Source: Hemicordylus capensis (Eukaryota; Chordata; Lepidosauria; Squamata; Cordylidae). Taken from it: a stretch of 64,000 bases of DNA. The translations under genes and the position numbers were made by a program. Positions 1 to 11,911 of the stretch are shown piece after piece. How positions within the stretch are numbered: the stretch's first letter is position 1; each line of letters opens with the position of its first letter. The notes under the pieces are model-generated. The model worked only from the letters and a program-made list of their open reading frames with translations. It was not told the DNA's origin and did no database searches. The stretch lies in contig NC_069658.1 of the NCBI RefSeq assembly GCF_027244095.1, positions 261,152,687 to 261,216,686 of the forward strand. Direction: 5' to 3'.

Positions 1-620
1 GTGTGGCCCTGCCCATGTCCTCTGACACTGATGTCAGGTGATGGGGAGGACCCAGCACATGAGTCAGAGGGCAGGACCAGCACCACCTCCCTAAGCATTC
101 CCTCCACCCTTCCTGATCACCACAGGGATGCGTTTCACGCTGCAGGTTGGGCAGTGAGGGAGAAAGGTGCTCCTTTCTCCCTCAATGTCCAAACTTTAAA
201 CCCCATCTTCACACCATGAGGAAGGACAGAGAGGTCACGCCCTATCATGTGGGCATTTGCATTATGAGGCAGGGCCAGTGGCAGCTCCCTCATGTGGCCT
301 GCTGCTCTTCCCCATCAGCACAGCGATGGGTTTTAAGCTGCCGGTTGGCCAGCAAGGAAGAACGAACCTGGAGCTTGAAACCCATCCCCCCCCTGGCATT
401 TGGGAAGGGCAGAGGGGGCACATGGGGAGGTGGCACTGGCCCTGCCTTATAATTCACACACTCAGTCCTCCCCATTGCCATGGAGATGGGTTTTAAACTA
501 CAGGTTGGATGGGGAGGAAGAAACACCTTTCTCATCACCCAACCTGTAGTTTAAAACCCATTCCCGTGGTCATAGGGAAGGGCAACGGGGCAGCTAGGAA
601 CAGCAGGAGGAAAAGGTGGT
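1..620. repeat. Array of three related hairpin units
   Basis: Three related inverted repeats lie about 160-170 bp apart, at roughly 140-215, 324-391 and 484-563. The last has perfect 23-bp arms at 486-508 and 539-561 around a 30-nt loop. The middle one has the same arms with a few mismatches, and the first is more worn. The spacer sequence between units is also related, so this reads as a diverged tandem array whose unit carries a hairpin. I do not recognise the family. Open reading frames here are short and lack coding character. Confidence 0.6.
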
Positions 621-921
621 GCCCAGGCCGTGGGGGTGGGGGATGTCCTGCCCTTGCCACTCCTTGTCATAGCTGTGCCTGAGGCAGTTGCCTCACCTCA
701 CCTCATGGACAAGCCGCCTTGAGATGGCTGCCTGTCTGAGTAGGCTTTTCTACTTGCCTCAGCTTGGTTGCTATGGGGATGCTGGGTTACCACGTTGGGT
801 TGCCATACAGTTGGAGATGTGCATGCTGGGAGTCAGGTATCTCTGGTTTTGCTGCCAGTCCTAGACTGGATGGGGGTCTGGAGTGGGGTGGAGCTTAGAT
901 CCGGGCTTATGGCTAAGACAG

Positions 922-1401
922 TAGGGATATGCACAAACCTGTTCGGAGGCCCTTTTATGGGCCTCTGAACCGGTTCGAATGGCCGGCGGTTCAGCTGGTT
1001 CGAAGGTGGGTGAATACCCTTAAGGGTGGGGGAAGGTGCTGTTAACCCTCCCGCTGTGTTTCCCCCGCCGGTGCTGCACTGGCAGAGTCTGGCAGAGCGG
1101 CAGCATACCTCCCTGCTGCCCCGTTGCCTTGTTGGACCGGAAGGGACTGGAAGTACCCAATGCGTTTGCGCACGTCTGGTGTGCATGCGCACAGCATACT
1201 CACTCACGCACCCAACGTGTGCATATGTGTCGGGTACTTCCAGTCACTTGTGCGAGGCAACGACGATGCCCCACTGGACTCTGTTAAAGTGCAGCACCAG
1301 CGGTGGAAATGCGCTGGGTGGGGTAAGAGCACCCTCCCTTGCCCTTAAAGGTATTCCCCCCGCCTTCAAGCCACCCCCCGCCAGTTCCATGCACATCCCT
1401 A
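922..1401. mobile_element. hAT-like non-autonomous element, TAGGGATGTGC family
   Basis: The ends read TAGGGATATGCAC and, inverted, TAGGGATGTGC. The flanks TAAGACAG (914-921) and TAAGACAC (1402-1409) form an 8-bp target duplication with one mismatch, as expected for hAT transposition. The interior is GC-rich and has no transposase. Relatives with the same termini lie at 18187-18504 and 43527-43759, with further ends near 13791 and 16326. Confidence 0.65.
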
Positions 1402-2626
1402 TAAGACACTAGCAGAGGAGAAGGAGGAAGTTCGGGGGGGCTACTCTGTCGGGCAAAGAGGAATCAGGGGGTCTACTCTGCATGATAGGGTGCAGTTGCA
1501 GTTGCCTTCAAAAGTCCATGCTTTATTTAAACATATACATCCTTAAAAGCTTACATTAAACATCATTTTGGAACTCACCATGCAAATAAATCAATAACAG
1601 CCTTATGGGTGGTGCTTACACAATATATTTAATTTAGGACCAGTTCAGACAACACATCTGACAAACCACACCCACCATGCAATGAGGGACATGAGTGTGC
1701 TCATCCCACTTACCCTTCCCACCTTGCAGCCACATCATCACAAAGGGGTCTGTTCATCTGGACTGCCACTCACAAGCAATTAAGTATTACATTAAAGTAG
1801 CATTCAAACTGGCGGGGTGGGGGTGGTTGGGGTTCGAACCAACAGGGCACCCAGATGGGGTGTGTGGCACCAGGATCAGAAGTGGAACATATGCATTCAT
1901 GTCCCTCATCATCTGGTGGGCAGGACTAGTCAGAAGTATCATACAAATCGGCCAAGTGTCATCAGTGATGGGCTACGCCTCAGTACTGCAAGGAAGTGTG
2001 TAAGAGTGCGCATCATGACGCACATCATGACCCAGCAATCTGTGCCAGTCCCTTTCAGATTACTTCCACTAATCTTAATATTTGAGATATTCTCAAAAAG
2101 AGAACATATGCCCTGAACATTATAGGCAGCCCCTTTTTGAGGATGTGTTGGGGCTCAAGTGTCATGGCCTCCACCTGGAAGCCTTATTCCAGAGACTGGA
2201 GGGAGAATTACTCAGTGGCCCATGCTCAAAGGAAAGCTGATGCTCAGAAGTATGTCGTTTTTGCTTCAGATGTTTCAGCCTAAAAAAGGGCTTGCAGGCC
2301 AAGACTTGAGGAGCTCTAGCTCCTTTTGACTGAGTGATTCGTCTCAGAGTTTCGGATTTTGGAATTACATTTCCCTTAGTGCCCTAAGAACCTTTTAATG
2401 CTCTTTGACAAAATTCAGGTTCATCACTGAGTCCGTAAATCAAAAACTGAGAATGCCTTTTCTTCTTCATCCTGGAAGCTTTTTAGACCACACCTCTAGA
2501 AAAGGCCTCTTTAAGCATTTTGCAAGCTACTGTTAGGAAACATTTCCTTGTCATGTGAGTGACAAAGGTCATAGCTGTCTGGGAGATGAATCCCTGCAGA
2601 ACATTTTTTAAAATATATATATTTTT
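1402..2626. other. No gene or repeat recognised
   Basis: Apart from the target duplication at 1402-1409, this stretch holds only short frames with no family signature. I see no tRNA, rRNA or obvious element terminus in it. Confidence 0.4.
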
Positions 2627-2730
2627 ATTTTTACATTTTATATCCCGCTCTTCCCCTAAGGAGCCCAGAGCGGTGTACTACATACTTAGGTTTCTCCTCA
2701 CAACAACCCTGTGAAGTAGGCTAGGCTGAG
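2627..2730 (-). repeat. Sauria-type SINE, 3' half
   Basis: On the minus strand this matches the 3' half of the Sauria-type SINE seen complete elsewhere in the window: the AACCTACTTCACAGGGTTG-like block, the GAGCGGGATATAAA block and an A/T-rich tail. The tRNA-derived head is missing. Confidence 0.75.
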
Positions 2731-2775
2731 TTTTATGTTTTAGTATAATATAAATGTGACTTGACTCATCCCAGC

Positions 2776-2930
2776 CAGGGAAAGAGGCTCAGCCAGGTGG
2801 GCAGGTGAAAGGCCAATGGCAAGGGAAAGAGGCCCAGTCAATCAGTAGGGAGCAGGTGGAAGGCCAGCAGCCAAGGAAAGAGGTTCAATCAGTCAGCAAG
2901 TGGGCAGGTGGGAGGCCAGCAGCCAGGGGG
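2776..2930. repeat. Minisatellite, about three units of 50 bp
   Basis: Three imperfect copies share the order GGAAAGAGG, a CAGTCAGC-like stretch, GGGCAGGTGG and AGGCCAGCAGCC. The copies start near 2776, 2822 and 2875. A short open frame over the array (2805-3020) is a consequence of the repeat. Confidence 0.6.
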
Positions 2931-3880
2931 AAAGGCTCCATCTTTCCCTCTCAGGGTGAGTCCTTCCTGTGCAATTGGCACTCCTTGCTGTTGTTTCTTG
3001 CGTTTTCCTCAATGGACTGAGTGAATGATGGCCATCCTTTTCTGGATCAAGAGACCTCTCTCTGCTCCTGCTAAGAAGTCGGAGTTGGTATCCAGGACAT
3101 TTCCTTGATTACAACATGTTTGAGCCCAGGACAAATATAATTCACAATAAATCATCACCGGCAGGTGAATGTGCAATGGGTTTGGTGTCTCTCCACCCAG
3201 CGGAGATTATAAACACCTCTATAATATGTTGGATTTTCAATTCAGGATTCTGAGCCACAAAATTCAGTTTGATAGTAGGCTTTAGTTAGCTACTATGAAA
3301 GTGGCTTGGATCAAAAGGATAGTGAGTGACATAAGAACCTGATTTAGTGAACAACTGTGCTAGTGCTACTGGAAAACGTCTTACAGTGCAGAGCCACGAT
3401 GCATTGGAGACTGCATTACGGTACTGGAACCATGGTGGATAAGGAAGATACAAGTTATAGAGAGAGATAAGTTTATTCCTATAAACTTATAAGTTATAGC
3501 GTATAAATTATAAGTTATAGCGTATAAACCTTGCAAAACCATAAAAAAAAGTATTGATCAGAGCTCATGCAAAAGCTTGTAAAAAAGCTTGTGCAAACAC
3601 AGAAACTCCACTGGATCTGGGGTCACTTTTCTCATGCAACACTCTGCTGCTGTTGGCCATTCTGTGAGTGAAAGAGGCTTTCCACAAGTGGAAGGACAAC
3701 TTTGGATCCAAGCCAGTATTCATAAATACTAGTTAGGGATGTGGTAATAGATCAAAGAAAACAAATTTCTTTCACTCTTCTTTATTATTAGTTTCAGATT
3801 CTATAAACCACATCCTTTCTAGCACAATCCTGTGTCTGTACTAGTGCTTCTTTTACATTTCCGTGGAATCAAGTACCTAT
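2931..3880. other. Mostly unclassified, small AT-rich tandem repeat
   Basis: Around 3465-3530 a TATAAGTTATAGCGTATAAA-like motif is repeated two to three times. The rest has no recognisable gene or element. Confidence 0.4.
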
Positions 3881-4295
3881 TTAGACACTTAACCCAAACC
3901 TGCTGAATCTGACCCAAATCTTTGCAGGTTTTTATAATGAACTTGCCTTTGTGACTGCCTTCATCACCTCATGTTACCCCCACCCACCCCAGACCATTGA
4001 AGAGGCCATGGAAGTTTAAAGTAGAGATCACTGCTTTCTCTCTGTGATGGAGAAAAATACAGCCTCATGGAATCAGCTCAGACACAAAGGGCTCAGGTTA
4101 CAGCGAACCTGTAGTCTCCATTGTTAAGCTTCCAGGCATCCTCCAACAACGTCTGCATGTGTAAAGCCTGCCTATCTGCCTGATTCACAGCATCTATGTT
4201 CCTATGGTAACCAGGCTTCAATAAGATGAAGCCAGAGACTCATATATGAATTAAAAGTAGCCAAAAGACTGGAGTAGCACTAGCAAGGATCTTGT

Positions 4296-4462
4296 CAGGG
4301 GTGTAGCTATAATAGAGTGGATGGGTTCAAAGAACCTGCCCCCACCCCAGCTCCTGAGGGCCCCTCAGCATCCTTCCCTATTTCTTCATTATCTCCCTCA
4401 CTCTAAGGGGTCACCAGGGAAAGGGGCAAACACAGGCCTCTTCTCCCCTAGCTATGCCCCTA
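4296..4462. mobile_element. hAT-like MITE (CAGGGGTGTAGC ends)
   Basis: The ends are CAGGGGTGTAGCTAT and GCTATGCCCCTA. The element is flanked by a perfect 8-bp target duplication, GATCTTGT, at 4288-4295 and 4463-4470. At 167 bp it is too short to code. It sits inside the worn element that spans 3.9-5.6 kb. Confidence 0.75.
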
Positions 4463-4979
4463 GATCTTGTACATGTTGAAATCATAGGAAGACTCTCTTC
4501 ATTACTTCCCAAGAAAGCCTTTGAGACTGACCCATTGGTCTTAGTTAGAGAGACGGAAAGCATGAAGGCTTTGAACAGCAGAAGAAGCCAACATTTTGCA
4601 TTCCCGTTGGTGCTTGCATTTTGACTCAGGAATTTCTCCCTCCCCCTCCCCTTCTGGACTCCCTCCACAGAATTTCACCAATCTGTCACAACCCTCCCCC
4701 CCCCACCCCGCTCAACACTCACAATTGCAAATCATTCAAAGAGCAGACCATACCGAACGCAACTGTCAAGCTCCCCTTGTGGAAGATCGGCCAAGCAGTG
4801 CCAAGAGGTGCCTTCTGCTGACACTTAGTATTCCACTCATTCACCCAAGTCTCCAGTTCCTTGCAAACTGTGAAACTCTCCTGTTGCCTTCAAATATTTT
4901 TGGAACTCGACCTGGCAAGGAGTGACCTGCTCAATAATTCAGCAAAGTGGGGGGCGGGGAATGGGATGCGGGGGGGGGA

Positions 4980-5008
4980 GAGATTGAGAGAGAGAGAGAG
5001 AGAGAGAA
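4980..5008. repeat. (GA)n microsatellite
   Basis: A run of GA dinucleotides follows a G-rich stretch. Confidence 0.9.
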
Positions 5009-5984
5009 GCAGCTTTTATTGATTGGAGATAGTCACTCCTGCTGCCAGCTCCCTCCCATCTCCAGGCATGGCATAGGCTGGGTGTCAGGATGTATTAGGA
5101 CAGTCTTGCTGAACTGATCAGACCCACCTTGGCAGGAGGCAAGAAAAACAAAGTGGGGACAACGGCTGAGTGTGGGGGCAGGCAGGCAAGGTTTCACGCT
5201 ACCTGTTCTGATCCCCAGCAAAAGCCCCTCCCAAGCGGCAGGCTCTTTCTGAAGCTGATTGGCGCCACTTGAAGTTTTTAAAAACAAACCACGAAAGTGT
5301 GAGTTTTGAAAAAAGCCAAATTATTGGCAATAGCCCATCCACACATTGTGGGAGAAGGCTTGGGGCATACCAGAAAGCATGGGGTGGTGGTGTTTTTTCA
5401 AAAAAGGTGCCACAAATAGAGGATTTATTTACCCCGGACATAATTCGGGCTAAGCTAGAGTGTGCAGCAGTAATTTGGGGAAAAGCAGAATCATGTGTGA
5501 ACTGGTCCCTGATAGCCCGCTGCGACTTCAGGTAAATTCAGCTGATATGTGGACTCACACCCTCAATTCCGGAGGAGATGCAAACTAAAACCACGTGTGT
5601 AAAAGTCCAAGGAGGTTTTCCAAATGGCAATTTACTCCAGCTTCGCAAACCTTAGGATTGAAGGCGGGGGAGTGGATATGTGGGAGAGATTTATAGCAAC
5701 TTCAGTACAATGGCAGCAAGGTATCCGGTCATACAGCCAGTGGTGTTATTCAGCATTTTTCTTGATTTGCACTTAATATGCAGTATTTGCCTCCTTTAAA
5801 AGTTGCACTTTGGGAGAGTGTTGGAAACAGCTCTATGTGATATTCCAGCATTTTGAAGAGACCCTGCCCCTCTGCACCGCCCCCTGCCTTGTTACCTCCT
5901 CGCTGCCTTCACCTTCCCTGCCTACTCCTCCTCCAGCCTCTGCTGCCCTCTGATGGAGGGCACATCCTCTATGCCCAGCGGTTA

Positions 5985-6084
5985 CTGTGAATCGCAAGGT
6001 GCGCCTGCGCAGTTTAGAAAAAGATCGTCGCAAGCCTGTGACGATCTTTTTCTGAACTGTGCAGGCGCACCTTGCAGTTCACAG
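5985..6084. repeat. Long hairpin, 45-bp arms with 10-nt loop
   Basis: The arms 5985-6029 and 6040-6084 are reverse complements with only a few mismatches. The stem includes AAAAAGATCGTC against GACGATCTTTTT and a GGTGCGCCTG block. It is probably the centre of a foldback or hAT-like non-autonomous element whose right end is near 6345 (GTGTGCCCCTG). A small-RNA precursor is possible from shape alone, but nothing else supports it. Confidence 0.7.
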
Positions 6085-6348
6085 CAGCCGCTGCCCCCTT
6101 GCCATCGCTGCTGGCTGGGGAGGCCGACTACTCGGCTCCCCACCCCCTGCAGTCATCCCGCAGCCGCGCACTGGCTTTGTTTTAAAAAACAAACAAATGT
6201 CATGTAGGTTAGCTGTAGCAGGAAGCCCCCCAAAAGTAGGTTTTGGGGGCCTCGTGGGGGGGGCACCTGGCAGAGGGGGCACCTGGCAGGGGGGGGCCTC
6301 ACAGAAAGGCTGGTCCGGGCACCAAAATCATCTAAGTGTGCCCCTGCA

Positions 6349-6551
6349 TGTGGTTTTCTTTGGTAGAGTACAGGAGGAATTTACCCTTGCCATCTCCCGC
6401 GCAGTATGAGATGATGCCTTTCAGCACCTTCCTATATTGCTGCTGCCCAATATAGGTGTTTCCCATAGTCTGGGAAACATACCAGCGGGGATTCAAACCA
6501 GCAAGCTCTTGCTCCTTAGGCAAGTTACTTCCCTGCTGCGCCATTAGGTGA
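6349..6551 (-). repeat. tRNA-headed SINE with TTTACC-type tail (SINE family 2)
   Basis: On the minus strand the copy starts with a pol III A-box-like segment (AATGGCGCAGCAGGGAA), then a B-box-like GGTTTGAATCCCC, then the AGATGCTGAAAGGCATCATC body shared by seven other copies here. The 3' end is truncated. It lies just downstream of candidate poly(A) signals of the weak gene at 7.5-13 kb. Confidence 0.8.
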
Positions 6552-6606
6552 CCTTGGCTCTTGCTATACATGGTTGCTTACCTAATCAAACATAATTTCA
6601 TAACCA

Positions 6607-6648
6607 TTTATTCCACTCATTAAGAAAACACTTTTCCAATATTTTATT
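6607..6648 (-). terminator. Candidate poly(A) signals for the proline-rich gene
   Basis: AATAAA occurs on the minus strand at 6648-6643 and again at 6612-6607, about 870-900 nt after the stop codon at 7510. They would end a long 3' UTR. Support depends entirely on the exon call at 7510-7750. Confidence 0.3.
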
Positions 6649-7509
6649 GGAAGCTTTTTTTACAACACAAGTAGGTGACAGAGCCACCATCCAGCATGTA
6701 ATAAAGCAGGCTGAATATAGCTCAGGATCTGCCATTTTGGATCAGATAGGTAGTTAGGATACGCCTATGAATCAAGTGGGCAGACAGAATATCATGTGCA
6801 ACACTAGTGGCTGTGTCAGTTGGTGAGTAGATTGACGGGCATCTTCTTAGCAAGTTCATTGCTACAAAAGTTGTGTTGCTTCATCAATGGATAATAAACT
6901 TGTATCAATGGATATTAAACTTGGTGGGCCAAAATCTTCAGTTGTCACTCAGTTTCCAAGGTAGTAGAAAGTCTTACAGCAGAGACCAGTCTGGATTCTG
7001 AATAATATTTGGTGGCTTCAGATGAACATAGGAATTTATGATTGCTTCACATGATCATCAGCAAGTCTGTAAGTCAGAAACATTTAAGTAGAATGTCAGG
7101 AATAAGTAAAGAACATGTAGGTAAAATGTTGGTGACCGGAAAAGCGTGCTCCCAGCGGGCATGACATCCAAACCTACCCAAATACCATTCCTGAGATTCT
7201 CCACCCAACGTTCTCCCAACTTCCATCCCCAAGATCTGGAAGTTGGGCTGAGAAGGTCAGGAGGATGTCAGGTGGAGAGTGCAGAAGCCAGATTTGTGTG
7301 GGTTCAGACATCACGCCTGTCAGGAGCATGCATTCCCAATCACCAACATTTTATCTAAATGTTCTTGAGACTTGCTTGTGGTCGTGTGAAGCCTCCCTAA
7401 GTATATGGGGGGGAAAGGTAAACTGCATTTCTATGACAGCCAGAGGCATCTCTGTAAAATATGGCTGGAGAAAAATTAATCATCATCAGAGGAGGAGGAG
7501 GACGAGTCT

Positions 7510-7750
7510 TCAGGAGGTCTCTGAATCAGGCCATTCAGGCAGTGGTGGCCATGGTGCAATGGGCACCAGAGGTCCCAATGGTTGGACATCTTCAAGACTG
7601 GGAGGTTCCTCAGGCACAGGTTTCTCTGGAATTGGAACCAAAGAATTGTTGGATTTCGGCCCAGCAGGAATATTGGGCGCTGCAGAAGAATCAGACACCG
7701 AATTCGGCCAGCTAGTCATAATGAATGAAACCTCACAGAATAATTCAGGC
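7510..7750 (-). CDS. Candidate terminal exon of a proline-rich protein gene
   Basis: Read on the minus strand, a strong acceptor (a pyrimidine-rich tract ending TATTCTCTAG) precedes 7750. From there a frame of 79 codons runs to TGA at 7512-7510. The first base completes a codon begun in the previous exon (phase 2). The product is proline-rich and acidic at its end, with PIPEKPVPEEPPSLEDV followed by PLGPLVPIAPWPPLPEWP and a DSETS terminus. Such composition is common in secreted or enamel-type matrix proteins, but I do not recognise the family. An alternative acceptor (TCTTCTGCAG) inside the frame would shorten it and give phase 1. The frame could still be chance; the donor-compatible exon at 12870-12997 is the main support. 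Confidence 0.35.
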
Positions 7751-8168
7751 CTAGAGAATACAGACAAGGAGAATAATGTTACCATGACACATTCCTCCAG
7801 AGCCAAAGAACACTCCAACCTGATCAAATACAATGATCAAAGATATTTCATAGGTGATAAAAGAACTCTATCACAAGCCTTCAACATCACCTGAACATCT
7901 ATTAGACAGCCACTGCTTTGTTTATGAAATGACAAACTAAGTAGCAATCCCATGGGTCAGCTGACCCAACCCTAATACTGTATTGTGGTGTTCTTATATT
8001 TCAAAAAAGAAGAGCCCACAGTCTCTTTGGGTAGCCTGTGCTATTGCTAAAATGCTTTTTATAATTACAGCTGTACTAACATTGCATTAAAAAATAAGAA
8101 AGTTGAATGCCTTCCCAATCTTCTCAAATCTTGGTGCATGCTGTTGGTCAATATACCCAATGTGAGAT

Positions 8169-8694
8169 CAGAGGCGTACTTTGCCACGGACCTTGGGGAT
8201 CTGGTCCGTAGCCTCCATCTTTGGGGGTGCTCCAAATGTTCCGGGGGCCTTCCCAGAGCCCCACCACTGCCCAATACCTGCCCCACTACTGCCCACAAGA
8301 GGGGGATTGGGGACAAGTTAAATCTTTTTAAAAAATCTTTTCAACTGCCACTGTTCGGCGGGGATGGTAGCAAAAACAGGGGGCAGTCAGCAGGGTGCGG
8401 ACCAAGGTGGGGAAGGAGCAGCAGCAAGAGCTCCTTCCTTGAGCCCACCTGCCATCCAAATGACAGGTCCAGCCATTTTCGGTTGGGCCGCCGCCATCGC
8501 CTGTCCCACCCTGGTCTGCAACCTGCTGGCTACCCCCTGTCTCCACATCCCTGCCACACAACGGCAATTGAAAAAAGTTTTTTTAAAAAAAGATTTAACT
8601 TGCCCCTAATGCCACCCTCAAGTCAGTGGGGGCGGGGGTGGTGTCTCCGAAGCCCTTCAGGGCTGGGCTCCAAAATTACTTAGGTGCGCCACTG
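8169..8694. mobile_element. hAT-like non-autonomous element (CAGAGGCGTAC / CAGTGGCGCAC ends)
   Basis: The ends are CAGAGGCGTAC and GTGCGCCACTG, flanked by TGTGAGAT (8161-8168) and TGTGATAT (8695-8702), an 8-bp duplication with one mismatch. The interior holds an inverted pair of similar blocks (about 8320-8440 against 8480-8610). There is no transposase. Confidence 0.7.
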
Positions 8695-8702
8695 TGTGAT
8701 AT

Positions 8703-9950
8703 ATATAATAAACACTGCAATAATAAGATTTTGCAACATTTGAGAGTAACTGACAATTGGCCTGCACCTGCAGTAGCAATCAGGTTTTGACAGTAACTGG
8801 CATATAACTGCAAATATTTGGCAGGATTTGACAACTGACGTGTAACTGTACTCAGTATTGGACTGTCTCCGAAAGATAATCTGCACTAAGAATTTACTAA
8901 ATGCTGCATTCGTTTCACTCATTTAACCAATCAAAACTGATATATTTCAAATTTCCATGCCAGACCTTGATTCTAAATTCTGATGGCAAATTTCAATACC
9001 AAAGTCTGAATTTTGACATTTGAAAGTTTGTTGGATTTTGAAACGTTAAAATTTCAGATCACTTCTAAAATTAGGTCTGTTTCTGTTTCACTAACTCTAG
9101 CATCCTGCAGTGTAAAGGTGCTGCTTCCTGTTTGATCTGTCCACCCATCTGTATGAGATCAACTCTTCTAGTTTGCCAGGGAGTAGCCAGTACACCAACA
9201 AAACTATCTGTTCTGGGCCTCCAGTACCTGGAGCATACATTCTATATCAGACAGGTCGGGCACTGTATACTCTCTTTCTCTCCATTCCTACTTGACAGGA
9301 TAATGAAGATAATCAAGGCCCATACTCTGCACTGGGAAAGGATTCTTTTTGTATCCCATTATACATCTAAACAAACCAAACTACTTTGTTCATATTATAG
9401 TGCAAAGCACAAGCAAAGACACAGATAGACTAAGACGCACCATGTCAGCATAGCTTGTAGGGCCAGGCATATATTCAACAAAATATTCCTTAGATGGTCC
9501 AGGGTGAGGAAGTGCACATTAAAGGCATAAGAGGAGAGCTTCCAAAATTACAAGCCAATATGACCAAGGGGAAAATCCAGTTTAGATTTAAAATTTACCG
9601 GGTTCTTTGCTTCAAACAACAACTGTACTAAAGAAAGAATTCCAGAATTTGTTACATTCAGGCACAGAATTCAGAATGTTCTGAGGCCAGAGTTCCTACA
9701 ACCACAAACAATAGGCCTACTTTGGACTTGTAGTCACTTTATATTGCAGTCCTTGGAATCTCTATTTAAAGGGATCTCAGGTAATAGGGAAGGATGAGAC
9801 CTTGGAAAGTAGCTGTCTGCCAGGGTGGACAATGCTGGCTAGAAAGACCAAGGCTCTGATTAACCATAAGGCAGCACCTTGGTTCAGCACAAAAGCACAA
9901 ACCTCTCAGGACCGGTAACAAAAGTTTCCCCAGGCTCACACAGCCCATCA
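8703..9950. other. No gene or repeat recognised
   Basis: AT-rich sequence without a convincing exon, SINE or element end. It would be intronic if the two-exon candidate gene at 7510-12997 is real. Confidence 0.35.
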
Positions 9951-10373
9951 GAAGAACAGCCCTGTTGGATCAGGCCCATCAAGTCCACCATTCTGTTACC
10001 TACAGTGGCCCACCAGATGCCTCTGAGAAGCCCACAGGCAAGAGATGAAGGCATGCTCCCCTCTCCAGTTGCTCCAGTACCTGTTGCTCCCTTGCAATTG
10101 GGCCTCTGAGCCCAGAAGCGGCCTATAGCCATCAAAATTTGTAGCCACTGATAGACTTGTCCTCCATAAATTTGCCGAAGCTCATTTAAAACCATCCAAG
10201 CTAGTGGTCATCATCACATCCTGTGGCAAAGAATCCCACAGTTTAATTATGTGCTGCATGAATAAGTGCTTCCTACTATCAGTCCTAAATTTCCTAGCAA
10301 TCAGTTTCATGGGACGACCCCTGGTTCTAGTGTTGTGAGACAGGGAGAAAATCCCCGAAGGTCTTGTCCACAT
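9951..10373 (-). mobile_element. CR1/L2-like LINE, 3' fragment
   Basis: On the minus strand the frame reads RKHLFMQHIIKLWDSLPQDV, which is the C-terminus typical of CR1/L2 reverse transcriptase ORFs. It is followed by the 3' UTR block that includes GGCATCTGGTGGGCC and ends in TTCTTCTGATG. It is the same family as the long element at 53.2-60.4 kb and is 5' truncated. Confidence 0.75.
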
Positions 10374-10550
10374 ACCTCTCTGAGTTCCTCCAGGTCCTTG
10401 GCTTTGAAATAATAAATTTGTTCTCTGAGAACATGTTAGCCTGTTCTTCTACTGAGCACACACCCACTGCTTCTGCCTATCAAGCAGATAGTCATACATG
10501 CAGCACTCTGTGCATTACTCTGGGAAGTGCCCTGTTAGTTTTCTACTAGA

Positions 10551-10742
10551 AAGTTGCCAGTTCAAATCCCCTCTGGTACTATATTGGGAAGCAGTGATAT
10601 GGGAAGATGCTGAAAGGCATCATCTCATACTATGTGGGAGGAGGCAATGGTAACCCCCTCTTGTATTCTACCAAAGAATACCACAGGGCTCTGTGGGTGC
10701 CAGGAGTCAAAATCAACTTGACAGCACATTTTACCTTTACCT
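10551..10742 (+). repeat. SINE family 2, 5' truncated
   Basis: It starts inside the B-box region and runs through the GATGCTGAAAGGCATCATC body to a CATTTTACCTTTACC tail. Its 5' neighbour is unclassified sequence. Confidence 0.8.
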
Positions 10743-11009
10743 ATCTGTTGGCTGTTTAGATTTTATGTGGATTGTTTATTTGAAAGTTAGGTTTTAGCTG
10801 GAGTTGTCAGATAATTAAATAGTTTACACTTTCTTTCTAACAAAATTTAAAGGGGGGAGTAGTACTTACCTTCCCTTTGTGCCAGTGCGGCTAGACTCCT
10901 TGGTGATCAATAGGGAATGCTTCTGAGCTTCTCCACACACTTCCTTGCTAAACTCCACACAAAATTCCTTTGTTACCTGTTTATAACGTTTGTTTGCAAA
11001 GTTCCCCTC

Positions 11010-11440
11010 GTCTGCTCCTAGTCTTAAGAGAGCTGGCTTCAAATTGAACTAAACAGCCTCAATGGAAATGTAGTCCCTCCCACAAGCTGCGACTCACCTG
11101 CTGCTAGCTGCACCCATTCTCTCTCTACGCAGAAACTGAAAGCCACATGGCCAGAAACAAGCCTGACAAAAACAAATACACAGCCAGAGAGAAATGGAAC
11201 TTCTCCACTGGAAAGATATCAGCTCCAAAAACTCACCTTCTCTTCCTGTTTGTTTGTTTACTTATACTTACCTACTTACTTATTTAAAAAGTTTTACTGC
11301 CTCCTGTAGTCTGTTCCTCCACTCCACAGAGCTTGCTTCAAATTGAGGCAAACAGCCTCAACAGGAAGATGCCCCCCCCAACTATGCTCACCTGCAGCTA
11401 GTTGCACCCATACACCTGCCTCAGGCAGAAATACTTAAAC
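11010..11440. repeat. Diverged tandem duplication, period about 300 bp
   Basis: About 125 bp near 11030-11155 recurs at 11328-11435. Both copies carry GCTTCAAATTGA, CAAACAGCCTCAA-like and CTAGCTGCACCCAT-like blocks in order. The intervening sequence is not shared. Short stretches of T and TTAC repeats lie between them. Confidence 0.55.
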
Positions 11441-11911
11441 TTGCTAGCTACGGTATTTTTTCCCCCTGGCTATTTTTTTTTTAAAATCCTGTGACTTTAA
11501 CCACTGCACAACAGGCAGATTTTCAACAGGTAAAATGTTCTCCTCTTGAAAGAGCAAGGCAGTGATCCAAATGACACCATCAGTGGTTGACTCCTAAATG
11601 CCTGTCATAAAAGTACAAGAGTTCTGCTGGAACCAATGGAAGGGGACAAACTTTCTTCTGGATCCAGCACAAATATTTCTGAAAATCAAACTCTGACCAC
11701 CTTTCTTTTGCTTCGAGACTCCCACCCACCTTGCATCTACGGTTGCCAAGGTTTTCCCTACCCCCGCCCTCACACAATACTAAGCCATAGCATCTCCAGG
11801 CTTGCTTTCAATAGTCACCTGGAGACTGATGCTGATCCCTGGAGATGCTAGACCAATCCTAGAAGGCTGGTAACCCGGCCTAAACCACTGTTGTTGCCAT
11901 ATATACCATAT

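Larger units (their letters stand above)
3883..5605. mobile_element. Worn non-autonomous DNA element, same family as 20360-21762
   Basis: Several blocks match the element at 20.4-21.8 kb in the same order: 3883-4020 matches 20675-20800, 5294-5410 matches 21450-21560, and 5437-5605 matches 21585-21755. A right end near 5605 reads GTGTGTAAAAG. Between the blocks lie a hAT-type MITE (4296-4462) and a GA repeat. No transposase frame was found. Confidence 0.5.

Noticed and set aside
7480-7512. Alternative minus-strand ending with a serine run followed by DDD
   Set aside because: It needs a different frame from the proline-rich exon, and the run comes from a GAG/GAT-rich tract; no splice signal justifies the change.
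7265-7894. 209-codon plus-strand frame
   Set aside because: It overlaps the antisense candidate exon 7510-7750, and the minus-strand frame has better splice sites and composition.
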